Assembly (NCBI RefSeq): GCF_048323675.1
Contig: NZ_JBLWFK010000009.1
Span: 1-64,000 of the forward strand
Source: Mangrovimicrobium sp048323675
GTDB taxonomy: Bacteria; Pseudomonadota; Gammaproteobacteria; Pseudomonadales; Halieaceae
Direction of reading: 5' to 3'
DNA length: 64,000 nucleotides
The position numbers and the translations under genes are program-made. The notes beneath the pieces are model-generated. The model ran no database searches. It was not told where the DNA came from and saw nothing but the letters and a program-made list of their open reading frames with translations. This document shows, in pieces, positions 7,694-17,054 of the stretch (the first letter of the stretch is position 1; every line of letters starts with the position of its first letter).

Positions 7694-9820
7694 TCAGTCG
7701 GCGGTGTGCTCGGCCTCGGCGGCTTCGCCCTCACCTTCGTCTTCCAGCAGCTCCTTGATGGAGAGCTTGATGCGGCCGCGCTGGTCTACATCCAGCACTT
7801 TCACCCGCACTTCCTGGCCTTCGGTCAGGTGGTCGGACACATTTTCCACTCGCTCGTTGGCGATCTGGGAGATGTGCACCAGGCCGTCCTTGCCGGGCAG
7901 GATGGTGACGAACGCGCCGAAGTCGACGATACGGGCAACCTTGCCGGTGTAAACCGCGCCGATTTCGGCTTCCGCGGTGATCTCCTGGATCAGTTCCAGC
8001 GCCTTGTCGCGGGCGGCGGAATCCTGGCCGAAGATACGCACGGTGCCGTCGTCGTCGATATCGACAGTCGCGCCGGATTCCTCGGTGATGGAGCGAATGG
8101 TCGCGCCACCTTTACCGATGATGTCGCGGATCTTGTCGGAATCGATCTTGATGGTCACCATGGAAGGCGCATTCTCGGAGGTCACTTCACGCGGCTGCGC
8201 GAGCACCTGGTTCATCTGGCCGAGAATGTGCAGGCGGGCCTGCTGGGCCTGCTCCAGTGCGGTCTCCATGATCTGGGCGGTGATGCCCTCGATCTTGATG
8301 TCCATCTGCAGGGCGGTGACGCCCTCGGCGGTACCGGCGACCTTGAAGTCCATGTCGCCGAGGTGGTCTTCGTCACCGAGGATATCGGTGAGGACCGCAA
8401 ACTGGTTGCCGTCCTTGACCAGGCCCATGGCGATACCGGCAACCGGCGCCTTCAGCGGTACGCCCGCGGCCATCAGTGCCAGCGAGCCGACACAGACGGA
8501 AGCCATGGAGCTGGAACCGTTGGATTCGGTGATCTCGGACACCACGCGCACGGTATAGGGAAACTCTTCCTCACCGGGCAGTACCGCGGCCAGGCCGCGG
8601 CGGGCCAGGCGGCCGTGGCCGATTTCGCGACGGCTGGTGAAGCCGACACGGCCAGCTTCGCCCACCGAGTAGGGGGGGAAGTTGTAGTGCAGCATGAAGG
8701 GATCGCGGCGCTCGCCTTCCAGCGCATCGATGATCTGCGCATCGCGGGTGGAACCCAGCGTTACGGCACCGATGGCCTGGGTTTCGCCGCGGGTAAACAG
8801 CGCGGAACCGTGGGCTTTGGCCAGCAGGTCGACTTCACAGGCGATGGCGCGGACGGTGCGGTTGTCGCGGCCGTCGATACGCGGCTCACCGGCCAGGATG
8901 CGCTTGCGCACGAGGTTTTTCTCGACCTTCTTGAAGATGCCTTTGACGTCATCTTCGCTGGGGCCACCCTCGACCACCAGTGCGGCCACGGCCGCAGAGC
9001 GAATTTCGTCAACGCGCGCGTAGCGGGAGGCCTTCTCGGTAATGCGATAGGCTTCACCGAGATCGGCTTTGACCTGGGCTTCCACGGCAGCCAGCAGCTC
9101 TTCGTTGACTGCTTCCGCCTGCCATTCCCAGCGCGGCTTGCCAGCTTCTGCGGCGAGTTCGTTGACCGCCTGGATGACTGCCTGCATTTCCTGGTGAGCG
9201 TAGAGCACCGCGCCCAGCATCTGGTCTTCGGTGAGCTCTTTGGCTTCCGACTCCACCATCAGGACCGCGTCGGCGGTACCGGCGACAACCATGTCCAGCT
9301 TGGACGCTTTCAGCTGCTCGTAGGTGGGGTTGAGGATGTAACCCTGCGCTTCGCTAAAGCCGACACGGGCGGCGCCGATCGGGCCGTTGAAGGGCACGCC
9401 GGAAATCGCCAGGGCTGCGGAGGTGCCGATCATCGCGGGGATATCGGGATCGATTGTCTTGTCCGCTGACATGACGGTACAAACAACCTGTACTTCGTTC
9501 ATGAAACCGTTGGGGAACAGCGGGCGGATGGGGCGGTCGATCAGGCGCGAGGTCAGGGTTTCTTTCTCGCTGGGACGTGCTTCACGCTTGAAGAAGCCGC
9601 CGGGAATCTTGCCTACGGAGTAGGTCTTCTCGATGTAATGGACACCCAGGGGGAAGAAATCCTTGCCTGGCTGCGGGGCCTTTTCGGCCACCACGGTACA
9701 CAGTACTGAGGTGTTCTCGACGGTCACCAGGACCGAACCGGTCGCCTGACGGGCGATACGGCCGGTTTCCAGGGTGACGGTCTGAGCACCGTACTGGAAA
9801 GTTTTAGTTACTGGATTCAC
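7694..9820 (-). CDS. pnp: polynucleotide phosphorylase
   Basis: This 708-residue cytoplasmic 3'-5' exoribonuclease uses phosphate to release NDPs and is part of the degradosome in relatives. Two RNase PH domains flank an alpha-helical linker (for example FFKREARPSEKETLTSRLIDRPIRPLFP and GRDNRTVRAIACEVDLL). A KH domain (MVTIKIDSDKIRDIIGKGGATI, about 550-615) and an S1 domain (GAVYTGKVARIVDFGAFV, about 620-690) follow, with an acidic tail. Length fits the family. GTG 9820 is chosen because it gives the usual VNPVTKTFQYG start and is preceded by GGAG at seven to eight bases; the longer frame reaches into the hairpin after rpsO. It is the last gene of the operon. Confidence 0.97.
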   Translation of the reverse strand: MNPVTKTFQYGAQTVTLETGRIARQATGSVLVTVENTSVLCTVVAEKAPQPGKDFFPLGVHYIEKTYSVGKIPGGFFKREARPSEKETLTSRLIDRPIRPLFPNGFMNEVQVVCTVMSADKTIDPDIPAMIGTSAALAISGVPFNGPIGAARVGFSEAQGYILNPTYEQLKASKLDMVVAGTADAVLMVESEAKELTEDQMLGAVLYAHQEMQAVIQAVNELAAEAGKPRWEWQAEAVNEELLAAVEAQVKADLGEAYRITEKASRYARVDEIRSAAVAALVVEGGPSEDDVKGIFKKVEKNLVRKRILAGEPRIDGRDNRTVRAIACEVDLLAKAHGSALFTRGETQAIGAVTLGSTRDAQIIDALEGERRDPFMLHYNFPPYSVGEAGRVGFTSRREIGHGRLARRGLAAVLPGEEEFPYTVRVVSEITESNGSSSMASVCVGSLALMAAGVPLKAPVAGIAMGLVKDGNQFAVLTDILGDEDHLGDMDFKVAGTAEGVTALQMDIKIEGITAQIMETALEQAQQARLHILGQMNQVLAQPREVTSENAPSMVTIKIDSDKIRDIIGKGGATIRSITEESGATVDIDDDGTVRIFGQDSAARDKALELIQEITAEAEIGAVYTGKVARIVDFGAFVTILPGKDGLVHISQIANERVENVSDHLTEGQEVRVKVLDVDQRGRIKLSIKELLEDEGEGEAAEAEHTAD

Positions 9821-9846
9821 TCTTTTTCTCCAATTCTTAAATGACA

Positions 9847-9867
9847 ACCGGGGGACAAGCCCCCGGT
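9847..9867 (-). terminator. hairpin between rpsO and pnp
   Basis: ACCGGGGG pairs with CCCCCGGT around a 5-nt loop, 12 bases past the rpsO stop. There is only a weak T run. In E. coli the same position holds a partial rpsO terminator and the RNase III site that autoregulates pnp; a similar role is inferred here. Confidence 0.6.
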
Positions 9868-9879
9868 ATTTCGAGCGAT

Positions 9880-10149
9880 TTAGCGGCGCAGGCCGAGGCG
9901 CTTGATCAGATCGGTGTAGCGCGCTGCGTCCTTACGCTTCAGGTAGTCCAGCAACTTGCGGCGCTGGTTTACCATGCGAATCAGACCGCGACGGGAATGG
10001 TGATCCCCTTTGTGCTGCTGGAAGTGTCCCTGCAGCTGGTCGATGTTCGCACTCAACAGCGCTACCTGTACTTCGGGAGAGCCGGTATCGCCCTCGCCTT
10101 GCTGGTACTCAGTTACAATTGCCGCTTTTTGCTCAGCATTCAAAGCCAT
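9880..10149 (-). CDS. rpsO: 30S ribosomal protein S15
   Basis: This 89-residue protein has the standard family length and the signature GEGDTGSPEVQVALLSANIDQLQGHF...HHSRRGLIRMVNQRRKLLDYL. It binds the 16S rRNA central domain early in 30S assembly. ATG 10149 is preceded by AGAGGAA. It lies between truB and pnp as in most gammaproteobacteria. In relatives S15 represses its own translation through a leader fold; no such fold was assessed here. Confidence 0.97.
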   Translation of the reverse strand: MALNAEQKAAIVTEYQQGEGDTGSPEVQVALLSANIDQLQGHFQQHKGDHHSRRGLIRMVNQRRKLLDYLKRKDAARYTDLIKRLGLRR

Positions 10150-10305
10150 TTTTACATTCCTCTTTCGTAATCTGCGTCGGGCTTTTTCACCCGAGGTTAA
10201 GAAATGAGCCTGTCCGTGCAGATTAACAGACAGGTTCCAGCCACCTTCCGGCGGCAATTTACCGCGCATCCCTGCGCTATCGGTGTACCGGCCGGCGCGT
10301 GCCTG

Positions 10306-11232
10306 TTACCGGTTGACCACCAATCGACGCGGCGCCACGCGCCCGTCGTCCAATATTTCGCCTACCCCCAGGAACTCGCCGCTCTCAAGGGCGACGCGCA
10401 CAATACCATTACAGGGCGCATTTGGCACCAACACCGGCTGGCCCTGGCGGAGGTAGAAACCCCCGGATTCGGTGAGCTCGACCAGCGGCAGGGCCCGCAA
10501 CGCGGTATCTTCTGGCAGCAGGAACGCATCCATCTGCGCCAGCTCATCGTTCTGCTTCAGACTCTCCAGTGTAGGCAAACTGACACTGTCTTCCAGCGCG
10601 AACGGACCCGCCTTGGTGCGCCGCAGGACACTGACGTGGGCTCCACAGCCCAGCACCCGGCCGAGGTCTTCGGCGATCGACCGCACGTAGGTGCCCTTGC
10701 TGCACTCGAGGTAGATATCTGCCTCGGCGCGGGGCCCGGGGCGGAAGGCGCGCAATTCCAGGTGTTTGACAGTCACCTGGCGCGCCTCGCGCTCGACTTC
10801 TATGCCCTGCCTGGCCAGCTTGTAGAGGGGCTGGCCGTCCCGCTTGATCGCGGAAAACATCGACGGCACCTGCTCGATCTCGCCGCGGAACTGTTCCAGG
10901 GCAGTGGCGACCTCCGCCTCGGTAACCGCGCTGGCGTCGTGTTCTTCCAGCAATTCGCCATCGGCGTCACCGCTCGCGGTGATCGCACCCAGTACAAAGG
11001 TGCTGGCGTAGGCCTTGTCCGCGTCCAGCAGGTACTGGGAAAACTTGGTCGCCTCGCCAAAACACAGCGGCAATACGCCGGTTGCCAGGGGGTCCAGGCT
11101 GCCGGTATGCCCCGCCTTGGCGGCGAAAAACAGCCGCTTGACTGTCTGCAGGGCCTGGTTCGAACTCATGCCCGAGGGCTTGTCGAGTACCAGGATGCCA
11201 TTCACCGGCCGGCCACGGCGATGCCGCGCCAT
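10306..11232 (-). CDS. truB: tRNA pseudouridine(55) synthase
   Basis: This 308-residue enzyme isomerises U55 in the T-loop of tRNAs. RPVNGILVLDKPSGMSSNQ and AGHTGSLDPLATGVLPLCFGEATKFSQ (with the catalytic Asp) are diagnostic. The C terminus (about 240-308) is a PUA-like extension ending GEILDDGRVAPRRLVVNR. The ATG lies four bases after the rbfA stop, so the two are probably translationally coupled. About 155 bp separate it from rpsO. Confidence 0.96.
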   Translation of the reverse strand: MARHRRGRPVNGILVLDKPSGMSSNQALQTVKRLFFAAKAGHTGSLDPLATGVLPLCFGEATKFSQYLLDADKAYASTFVLGAITASGDADGELLEEHDASAVTEAEVATALEQFRGEIEQVPSMFSAIKRDGQPLYKLARQGIEVEREARQVTVKHLELRAFRPGPRAEADIYLECSKGTYVRSIAEDLGRVLGCGAHVSVLRRTKAGPFALEDSVSLPTLESLKQNDELAQMDAFLLPEDTALRALPLVELTESGGFYLRQGQPVLVPNAPCNGIVRVALESGEFLGVGEILDDGRVAPRRLVVNR

Positions 11233-11235
11233 GGC

Positions 11236-11637
11236 CTACTGGTCCTCCGGTGTTTCGTCGTCGCGCAGGCCCAGCTTGCGGTCGGCGTCGGCGGCGCGGC
11301 GGATCAGGTCTTCCATGTCGCGACCGCGGCCCACGCTGGTATCAAAGTAAAAACGCAATTGCGGCACGCTGCGCATGGTGCTGTCGCGGGACAGCTGGCT
11401 GCGCAGGAAACCCGCCATGCCGTTGAGCGCCTCGGCGGACTCTTTCGCTTCGTCCGCAGAATCTGCGCCCAGCAGGGTGAAATACACCCGCGCGTGACCG
11501 AGGTCGCGGCTCACCTGCACGCCGGTGACGCTGACCATGCCGACCCGGGGGTCGCGCACCTCGCGTTGCAGCAGGCTCGCCAATTCCTTCTGCAGGTAAT
11601 CGGCGACGCGTTGGGTTCTGGCGTACTCTTTTGCCAC
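11236..11637 (-). CDS. rbfA: ribosome-binding factor A
   Basis: This 133-residue single KH-fold protein matures the 30S subunit, acting on the 16S 5' end and in cold adaptation. Family motifs: RTQRVADYLQKELASLLQREVRDPRVGMVSVTGVQVSRDLGHARVYFTLL and PQLRFYFDTSVGR are visible across the chain. The start is GTG (11637), 29 bp after infB. It sits in the conserved infB-rbfA-truB order. Confidence 0.95.
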   Translation of the reverse strand: MAKEYARTQRVADYLQKELASLLQREVRDPRVGMVSVTGVQVSRDLGHARVYFTLLGADSADEAKESAEALNGMAGFLRSQLSRDSTMRSVPQLRFYFDTSVGRGRDMEDLIRRAADADRKLGLRDDETPEDQ

Positions 11638-11665
11638 GGCAGTAATCCGGAGGAGTCGTCCGCCC

Positions 11666-14383
11666 TTACAGGGTGCGGGCGATTTCCTTCACCTCGTAGA
11701 CTTCGATCTGGTCGCCGACCTTCACATCGGTGTAGTTCTTCACGCCGATACCACACTCCATGCCGTTGCGCACTTCACTGGCGTCGTCCTTGAAGCGGCG
11801 CAGGGATTCCAGCTCGCCTTCGTAGATCACCACGTTGTCGCGCAGCACGCGGATCGGTCGTGAGCGGTACACGGTGCCCTCGATCACCATACAGCCGGCG
11901 ATCTGGCCGAACTTGGGCGAGCGGAACACGTCGCGCACTTCCGCGATACCGAGGATTTCCTCGCGCATCTCCGGTGCCAGCATGCCGGACAGGGCCTGCT
12001 TGACGTCGTCGATCAGGTCGTAGATCACGTTGTAGTAACGCAGGTCCACACCTTCGTTCTCGACCAGCTTGCGCGCCGCGTTATCGGCACGCACGTTGAA
12101 ACCGAATACTACGCTGCCGGAGGTAATCGCCAGGTTGACGTCGGTCTCTGCGATACCGCCGACACCGCCGGAAACGATGTTGACCTGCACTTCGTCGTTG
12201 CCGAGGTCGAGCAGCGAGGACTGGATGGCTTCCAGTGAACCGCGCACGTCGGCCTTGACCACCACGTTGAGGGTTTTGCGCTCGCCGGCAGACATGCTTT
12301 CGAACATGTTGTCCAGCTTGGCCGCCTGCTGCCGCGCCAGCTTGGTGTTGCGGCTTTTCTCCTGGCGGAAATCGGCGATCTCGCGGGCGCGCTTCTCACT
12401 CTCCACGACAGCGAAGGGGTCGCCCGCATCGGGCGTGCCGTCGAGTCCGAGGATTTCCACCGGGATCGACGGGCCGGCTTCGGAAATCGGCTGTCCGTTT
12501 TCGTCCAGCATCGCACGCACGCGGCCATACTGCAGGCCGGCGAGAACGATGTCGCCGGCGCGCAGGGTACCGCTCTGCACCAGCAGGGAGGCCACGGAAC
12601 CGCGACCCTTGTCGAGCCGGGACTCGATGACGATACCCTGTGCGGGCACATCCCGCGGCGCCTGCAGTTCCAGCAGTTCCGCCTGCAGCAGCACAGCTTC
12701 CAGCAGTTCCTCGATGCCCTGGCCGGTGTGCGCCGATACAGGCACAAACTGGGTGTCGCCACCCCACTCTTCGGGGATGACATCCTTGGCGGCCAGTTCA
12801 TTCTTGACCCGGTCGGGATCGGCGCCCTCCTTGTCCATCTTGTTGACCGCGACAATCAGCGGCACGCCGGCGGCGCGGGCGTGCTGCACCGCTTCTTCGG
12901 TCTGCGGCATCACACCGTCATCGGCGGCCACTACCAGGATTACGATATCGGTACTCCGGGCACCGCGTGCACGCATGGCGGTAAACGCGGCGTGACCGGG
13001 GGTGTCGAGGAAGGAAATCATGCCGTGCCCGGTATCCACGTGGTAGGCACCGATGTGCTGGGTAATCCCGCCGGCTTCGCCGGAGGCCACGTGGCTCTTG
13101 CGGATGTAGTCCAGCAACGAGGTCTTACCGTGGTCGACGTGACCCATCACGGTCACCACCGGCGCGCGTGATTCCAGCGTGCCTTCATCGGTGGTCTGGG
13201 CCAGGGTTTCAACCAGGCTTTCCTCGATGGCGTCGGCGCTGACCAGCCTGACGTAGTGGCCCAGTTCCTCGACCACCAGGGCGGCGGTATCCTGGTCCAG
13301 CATCTGGTTGATGGTGGCCATGACGCCCAGTTTCATCAGTTCCTTGATGACGACGCTGGCCTTGACTGCCATCTGCTGGGCGAGATCGCCGACCGAAATG
13401 GCCTCCGGAAGCTGGACTTCAATCGTTTTTCGTTCTGTGGGCATTTCGAATCCGTGCTTACCGTGTTCAGAATGGGCTGCTTTGAGTTTCTTGCGCCCAC
13501 CACGACGGCCGACACCTGATTCCGCGCGGTCCAGGTCGGACAGCGACAGGTTGTGCCCGCGGTGCTTGCCGCGCCCGAGCGGTTCGGCGCGGTCGAGCCG
13601 GCCATGTTTCTTCTTGCGTGGCGACTGTTCACGCTCTGGCTCACGCGGCGCCTCGTGCAGGCGCTTGGGACGCTTGAGGGTCTCCTGGGCTTTCTCGGCC
13701 TTGGCGACACGCGCCTCCTCTTCGGATTTCTTGCGCTCGGCTTCCTCGCGCTGGCGCGCTTCGAGCGCTACCTTGCGCGCAGCCGCTTCCTCGGCTTCTT
13801 TTTTCTGCCGGCGCCTGGCCGCGCGCTGGCGCAGGACTTCGGGATCCATGTTCGCTGGATCGATGTCTTCGTCTTCGTCTTCTTCCGGCTCGGGCTCGGG
13901 CACAAACTCGGGCTCGGGCTCTACCACAGGTGCTTCAGCTGCGACTTCCTGCTCGACCGGTGCCTCGACTGTTTCCACCTCGGCGGCCTCGGCCGCTACG
14001 CCAATCTCCGCCAGGTCTTCGTCAGCGGGCAGCTCTTCCGCAGCATGCTCCTTCGCCGCGCGCACCTCAGCCTCCAGCTCGGACGGATCGCGCTTCACGT
14101 AGGTGCGCTTCTTGCGCACTTCCACCGCTACGGTCTTCTTGCCCTGGGAACTACTGGATTTCAGGGTGCTGATCGTCTTGCGCTTGAGGGTGATGCGCTT
14201 GGGAGCCTCGGTGGTCTCCCCGTGACTCCGCTTGAGGTAGGCAAGCAGGGTCTGTTTATCCTCGTCAGACACGGCTTCTTCCGACTCGGTGTGGGGTAGC
14301 CCCGCCTCTTTCATCTGCGTGAGCAGACGTTCGGCGGATGCACCCACGACTTCTGCGAGTTGCCGTACTGTCACTTGCGCCAT
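11666..14383 (-). CDS. infB: translation initiation factor IF-2
   Basis: This 905-residue GTPase delivers fMet-tRNA to the 30S P site. It begins with the IF2 N-terminal subdomain (MAQVTVRQLAEVVGASAERLLTQMKEAG). A long charged linker follows (about 60-300), rich in Glu/Ala and then Arg/Lys. The G domain has GHVDHGKTSLLDYIRK, FLDTPGHAAF and NKMDKEGADPD, and the beta-barrel and C2 domains end with the tail GDQIEVYEVKEIARTL. Length is typical for the long gammaproteobacterial form; internal starts giving shorter isoforms are common in relatives but were not assigned. It follows nusA by 56 bp. Confidence 0.97.
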   Translation of the reverse strand: MAQVTVRQLAEVVGASAERLLTQMKEAGLPHTESEEAVSDEDKQTLLAYLKRSHGETTEAPKRITLKRKTISTLKSSSSQGKKTVAVEVRKKRTYVKRDPSELEAEVRAAKEHAAEELPADEDLAEIGVAAEAAEVETVEAPVEQEVAAEAPVVEPEPEFVPEPEPEEDEDEDIDPANMDPEVLRQRAARRRQKKEAEEAAARKVALEARQREEAERKKSEEEARVAKAEKAQETLKRPKRLHEAPREPEREQSPRKKKHGRLDRAEPLGRGKHRGHNLSLSDLDRAESGVGRRGGRKKLKAAHSEHGKHGFEMPTERKTIEVQLPEAISVGDLAQQMAVKASVVIKELMKLGVMATINQMLDQDTAALVVEELGHYVRLVSADAIEESLVETLAQTTDEGTLESRAPVVTVMGHVDHGKTSLLDYIRKSHVASGEAGGITQHIGAYHVDTGHGMISFLDTPGHAAFTAMRARGARSTDIVILVVAADDGVMPQTEEAVQHARAAGVPLIVAVNKMDKEGADPDRVKNELAAKDVIPEEWGGDTQFVPVSAHTGQGIEELLEAVLLQAELLELQAPRDVPAQGIVIESRLDKGRGSVASLLVQSGTLRAGDIVLAGLQYGRVRAMLDENGQPISEAGPSIPVEILGLDGTPDAGDPFAVVESEKRAREIADFRQEKSRNTKLARQQAAKLDNMFESMSAGERKTLNVVVKADVRGSLEAIQSSLLDLGNDEVQVNIVSGGVGGIAETDVNLAITSGSVVFGFNVRADNAARKLVENEGVDLRYYNVIYDLIDDVKQALSGMLAPEMREEILGIAEVRDVFRSPKFGQIAGCMVIEGTVYRSRPIRVLRDNVVIYEGELESLRRFKDDASEVRNGMECGIGVKNYTDVKVGDQIEVYEVKEIARTL

Positions 14384-14439
14384 GCTATGTTCTCCTCGAT
14401 ACCCTTGTTTGCGTGTGTCTGGCTTCCAGCTGGCGTCGC

Positions 14440-15933
14440 TCAGCTTTCGGACTCCGCAAACCAGGGTTCACGTGCGGTCATAATCAACTGGCCGGCACGC
14501 TCTTCTGTCATGTCTTCAATGTCCATCAGGTCTTCAACGCCCTGCTCGGCGAGATCTTCCATGGTGACGATGCCGCGGCTGGCCAGGATGAATGCCAGGT
14601 GGCGGTCCATGCCTTCCATGTTGAGCAGATCGTCGGCGGGCTCGTTGGCGCCCAGCTGTTCTTCCGAGGCAATCGCCTGGGTCAGCAGCGCATCCTTGGC
14701 ACGGGCGCGCAGTTCCTCGGCGATATCCTCGTCGAAGCCTTCGATGGCAGTCATTTCTTCCAGCGGCACATAGGCCACTTCTTCCAGCGTGGTGAAACCT
14801 TCTTCCACCAGGATCTCGGCGACTTCCTCGTCCACGTCGAGCTGTTCGCAGAACACGCTGATCACCTGGCCGGCCTCGGCCTCGTGCTTGGCGGCTGCAT
14901 CTTCGAGGCTCATCACGTTGATGGTCCACTGGGTCAGCTCGCTGGCGAGGCGGACGTTCTGGCCGGCGCGGCCAATGGCCTGCGCCAGGTTATCCTCGGA
15001 TACGGCCACGTCCATGGTGCCGGAATCTTCATCCATGACGATGGATTCAACCTCGGCGGGCGCCATCGCGTTCACCACCAGTTGCGCCGGGTTGTCGTCC
15101 CACAACACGATATCCACGCGCTCGTTGTCGAGTTCGTTGGACACCGCCTGTACGCGTGAACCGCGCATACCGACACACGCACCCACCGGGTCGATGCGCT
15201 GGTCGTTGGTCTTGACCGCGATCTTGGCCCGCGAGCCCGGATCGCGGGCAGCCGCGCGGATCTGGATCACGCCCTCGGAAATTTCCGGCACCTCGATCTT
15301 GAACAGTTCGATCAGCATTTCCGGGCAGGCGCGGCTGAGAATCAGCTGCGGGCCGCGGGCTTCGGCGCTGATTTCCTTGAGGATGGCGCGCACGCGGTCA
15401 TTGACGCGGAAGGTCTCGCGGCCGACCAGTTCACCGCGCGGCAGCAGGCCCTCGGCGTTGTTGCCGAGGTCCACGATGATATTGTCGCGGGTGACTTTCT
15501 TGACCGAACCGGCGACCAGTTCGCCGACACGATCCATATACTGCTCGACCACCTGGGCGCGCTCTGCGTCGCGCACGCGCTGCACGATCACCTGCTTGGC
15601 AGTCTGGGCAGCGATGCGGCCGAAGCCGACGTTTTCCACGATTTCCTCGTAAATGTCGCCGGGCTGCAGGGAAGTGTCTTTCTCCGCCGCTTCCTCGGTG
15701 GTGAACTGGGTGCCCAGCAGCGCCAGCTCGTCATCGGGCACGACCAGCCAGCGACGCTTGGTCACGTAGTCGCCGGTCTTGCGGTCGATAACGACCTCGA
15801 TATCCGAATCCTCTTCGTAGCGTTTTTTGGTCGCTGTCGCCAGGGCGAGTTCAATCGCCTCGAAAATGATGTCCTCGGACACCCCTTTCTCGTTGGAAAC
15901 AGCTTCCGCTACCAGCAGAATTTCCTTGTTCAT
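14440..15933 (-). CDS. nusA: transcription termination/antitermination factor NusA
   Basis: This 497-residue RNA polymerase-binding protein affects pausing, termination and rRNA antitermination. The N-terminal domain (MNKEILLVAEAVSNEKGVSEDIIFEAIELALATATKKRY) is followed by S1 (about 135-200) and two KH domains (for example KTNDQRIDPVGACVGMRGSRVQAVSNELDNERVDIV and NLAQAIGRAGQNVRLA). Two C-terminal acidic AR repeats follow (DVDEEVAEILVEEGFTTLEEVAYVP and GMDRHLAFILASRGIVTMEDLAEQG). Two AR repeats are the proteobacterial arrangement. It lies between rimP and infB. Confidence 0.97.
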   Translation of the reverse strand: MNKEILLVAEAVSNEKGVSEDIIFEAIELALATATKKRYEEDSDIEVVIDRKTGDYVTKRRWLVVPDDELALLGTQFTTEEAAEKDTSLQPGDIYEEIVENVGFGRIAAQTAKQVIVQRVRDAERAQVVEQYMDRVGELVAGSVKKVTRDNIIVDLGNNAEGLLPRGELVGRETFRVNDRVRAILKEISAEARGPQLILSRACPEMLIELFKIEVPEISEGVIQIRAAARDPGSRAKIAVKTNDQRIDPVGACVGMRGSRVQAVSNELDNERVDIVLWDDNPAQLVVNAMAPAEVESIVMDEDSGTMDVAVSEDNLAQAIGRAGQNVRLASELTQWTINVMSLEDAAAKHEAEAGQVISVFCEQLDVDEEVAEILVEEGFTTLEEVAYVPLEEMTAIEGFDEDIAEELRARAKDALLTQAIASEEQLGANEPADDLLNMEGMDRHLAFILASRGIVTMEDLAEQGVEDLMDIEDMTEERAGQLIMTAREPWFAESES

Positions 15934-15962
15934 CTCTAGCCTCGCCAGTTCACAAGCCGCAT

Positions 15963-16418
15963 TCAGATGCGGGGTTCAACGCGCGCCTTGTCGATCGCGC
16001 TGTGCGGCAGAAGGTATTCGTGGTCGTCAACCTGGACTACCACGTCCTCGCCCTCTATGCCTTTCAGTACACCCCTGAACCTGCGTCGCCCCTCGAAGGG
16101 ACTGCGCAGGCGCAGGTCGATAATCTCCCCAACATATGCCGGGTATTGTTGCAACTTGAACAGCAGGCGATCCATGCCCGGGGAGGAAACCTCGAGGGTG
16201 TACTCACCGGTGATGGGATCCTCCACATCGAGAATGCCGCTAACCTGCTCGCTTACCGCCGCGCAGTCGTCGACATTCACACCGTTTTCGCTCTCTATAT
16301 ACAGGCGCAACACGCTGTGCCTGCCCTGTGACAGGTACTCGACACCCCACAACTCAAAGCCAAGGGCTTCTACTGTCGGTTCCAGCATCTGCTGGATCTG
16401 TTCGGACTTTCCTGCCAC
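15963..16418 (-). CDS. rimP: ribosome maturation factor
   Basis: This is a 151-residue 30S assembly factor. YLSQGRHSVLRLYIESENGVNVDDCAAVSEQVSGILDVEDPITGEYTLEVSSPGMDRLLFK is the family core, and the C-terminal SH3-like domain includes RRFRGVLKGIEGEDVVV. GTG 16418 is chosen over TTG 16454: it gives the normal length and the usual AGKSEQIQQMLEPTVEALG beginning, with AAAAGGTG upstream. The upstream extension would run into the tRNA terminator. It is the first protein gene of the nusA operon. Confidence 0.94.
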   Translation of the reverse strand: MAGKSEQIQQMLEPTVEALGFELWGVEYLSQGRHSVLRLYIESENGVNVDDCAAVSEQVSGILDVEDPITGEYTLEVSSPGMDRLLFKLQQYPAYVGEIIDLRLRSPFEGRRRFRGVLKGIEGEDVVVQVDDHEYLLPHSAIDKARVEPRI

Positions 16419-16442
16419 GCCGGCACCTTTTCTCCAAGTACG

Positions 16443-16466
16443 AAAAAGCCCCAATAAAGGGGCTTT
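16443..16466 (-). terminator. terminator after tRNA-fMet
   Basis: AAAGCCCC/GGGGCTTT stem with a 6-nt loop, followed on the minus strand by a T run. It lies 40 bases after the tRNA and just before rimP, so part of rimP-operon transcription may read through it, as in E. coli metY-rimP. Confidence 0.8.
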
Positions 16467-16505
16467 CCGATAATCGTCGCGGTTTCGGAGCGTGCGACGA
16501 TATGT

Positions 16506-16582
<77 letters not shown>

Positions 16583-16837
16583 TCAAAACTACCTCGATGT
16601 GAAAGCCCCTCGGCAATCACCCCGGGTTGCGGCTAAAGTTTCTTCCGCGCCCCAAATTCGAGGTGGTGCATTATAGGTACCGCCCCCTCAGGGGTCAACC
16701 GAAATACCGAAATTTTCTTCGGCGATTTCAGTGAAAAGTTTGCCGCACCGCCCGACCTGCAATATTTGCCGGAAGACAAACCAACGACCGCGATCCAAAA
16801 CCATCTATCTGGATCAATAACCGGGAATTCCCTGGTT

Positions 16838-16866
16838 AAAAAAAACAAAACCCGGTTTTTACCGGG
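16838..16866 (-). terminator. terminator of the secG-tRNA-Leu transcript
   Basis: The stem CCCGGT/ACCGGG has a 4-nt loop and is followed on the minus strand by TTTTGTTTTTTTT. It lies about 95 bases past tRNA-Leu. Confidence 0.88.
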
Positions 16867-16882
16867 CCTTGTTTTGTGCAAC

Positions 16883-16901
16883 TGCCGAAGGCGGGACTTG
16901 A
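16883..16901 (-). repeat. partial copy of tRNA-Leu 3' end
   Basis: TGCCGAAGGCGGGACTTGA (19 bp) is identical to 16964-16982, the acceptor stem and part of the T arm of the neighbouring tRNA-Leu, 81 bp away in direct orientation. It cannot encode a functional tRNA. It could be a remnant of a duplicated tRNA or of an integration site. Confidence 0.8.
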
Positions 16902-16960
16902 CGCGCCCGGCCAGGGCCACACGAACTCTCCACTGCGTGGACTATCGTGCGTCATACTAA

Positions 16961-17046
16961 TGGTGCCGAAGGCGGGACTTGAACCCGCACGAGCATTGCC
17001 CACTACCCCCTCAAGATAGCGTGTCTACCAATTCCACCACTTCGGC
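16961..17046 (-). tRNA. tRNA-Leu (GAG)
   Basis: This is an 86-nt class II tRNA with encoded CCA. The D-arm is GTGGTGGAATTGGTAGACACGC, the anticodon stem-loop CTATC-TTGAGGG-GGTAG (anticodon GAG), then a long variable arm and the T-arm CGGGTTCAAGTCCCG. It starts nine bases after the secG stop, so it is probably processed from the secG transcript, as leuU is in E. coli. Confidence 0.96.
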
Positions 17047-17054
17047 GTAAAACT

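Larger units (their letters stand above)
16583..16960. other. gap between the two tRNA genes
   Basis: No credible gene lies here. It contains the terminator of the upstream tRNA-Leu transcript (16838-16866) and a 19-bp copy of the tRNA-Leu 3' end (16883-16901). The A/T-richer stretch 16670-16760 is the likely site of the promoter for tRNA-fMet and the rimP operon, although I did not find convincing -35 and -10 boxes. Confidence 0.5.

Noticed and set aside
16633..16920. A 95-residue frame between the tRNAs
   Set aside because: It spans the terminator and has low-complexity composition unlike neighbouring proteins.
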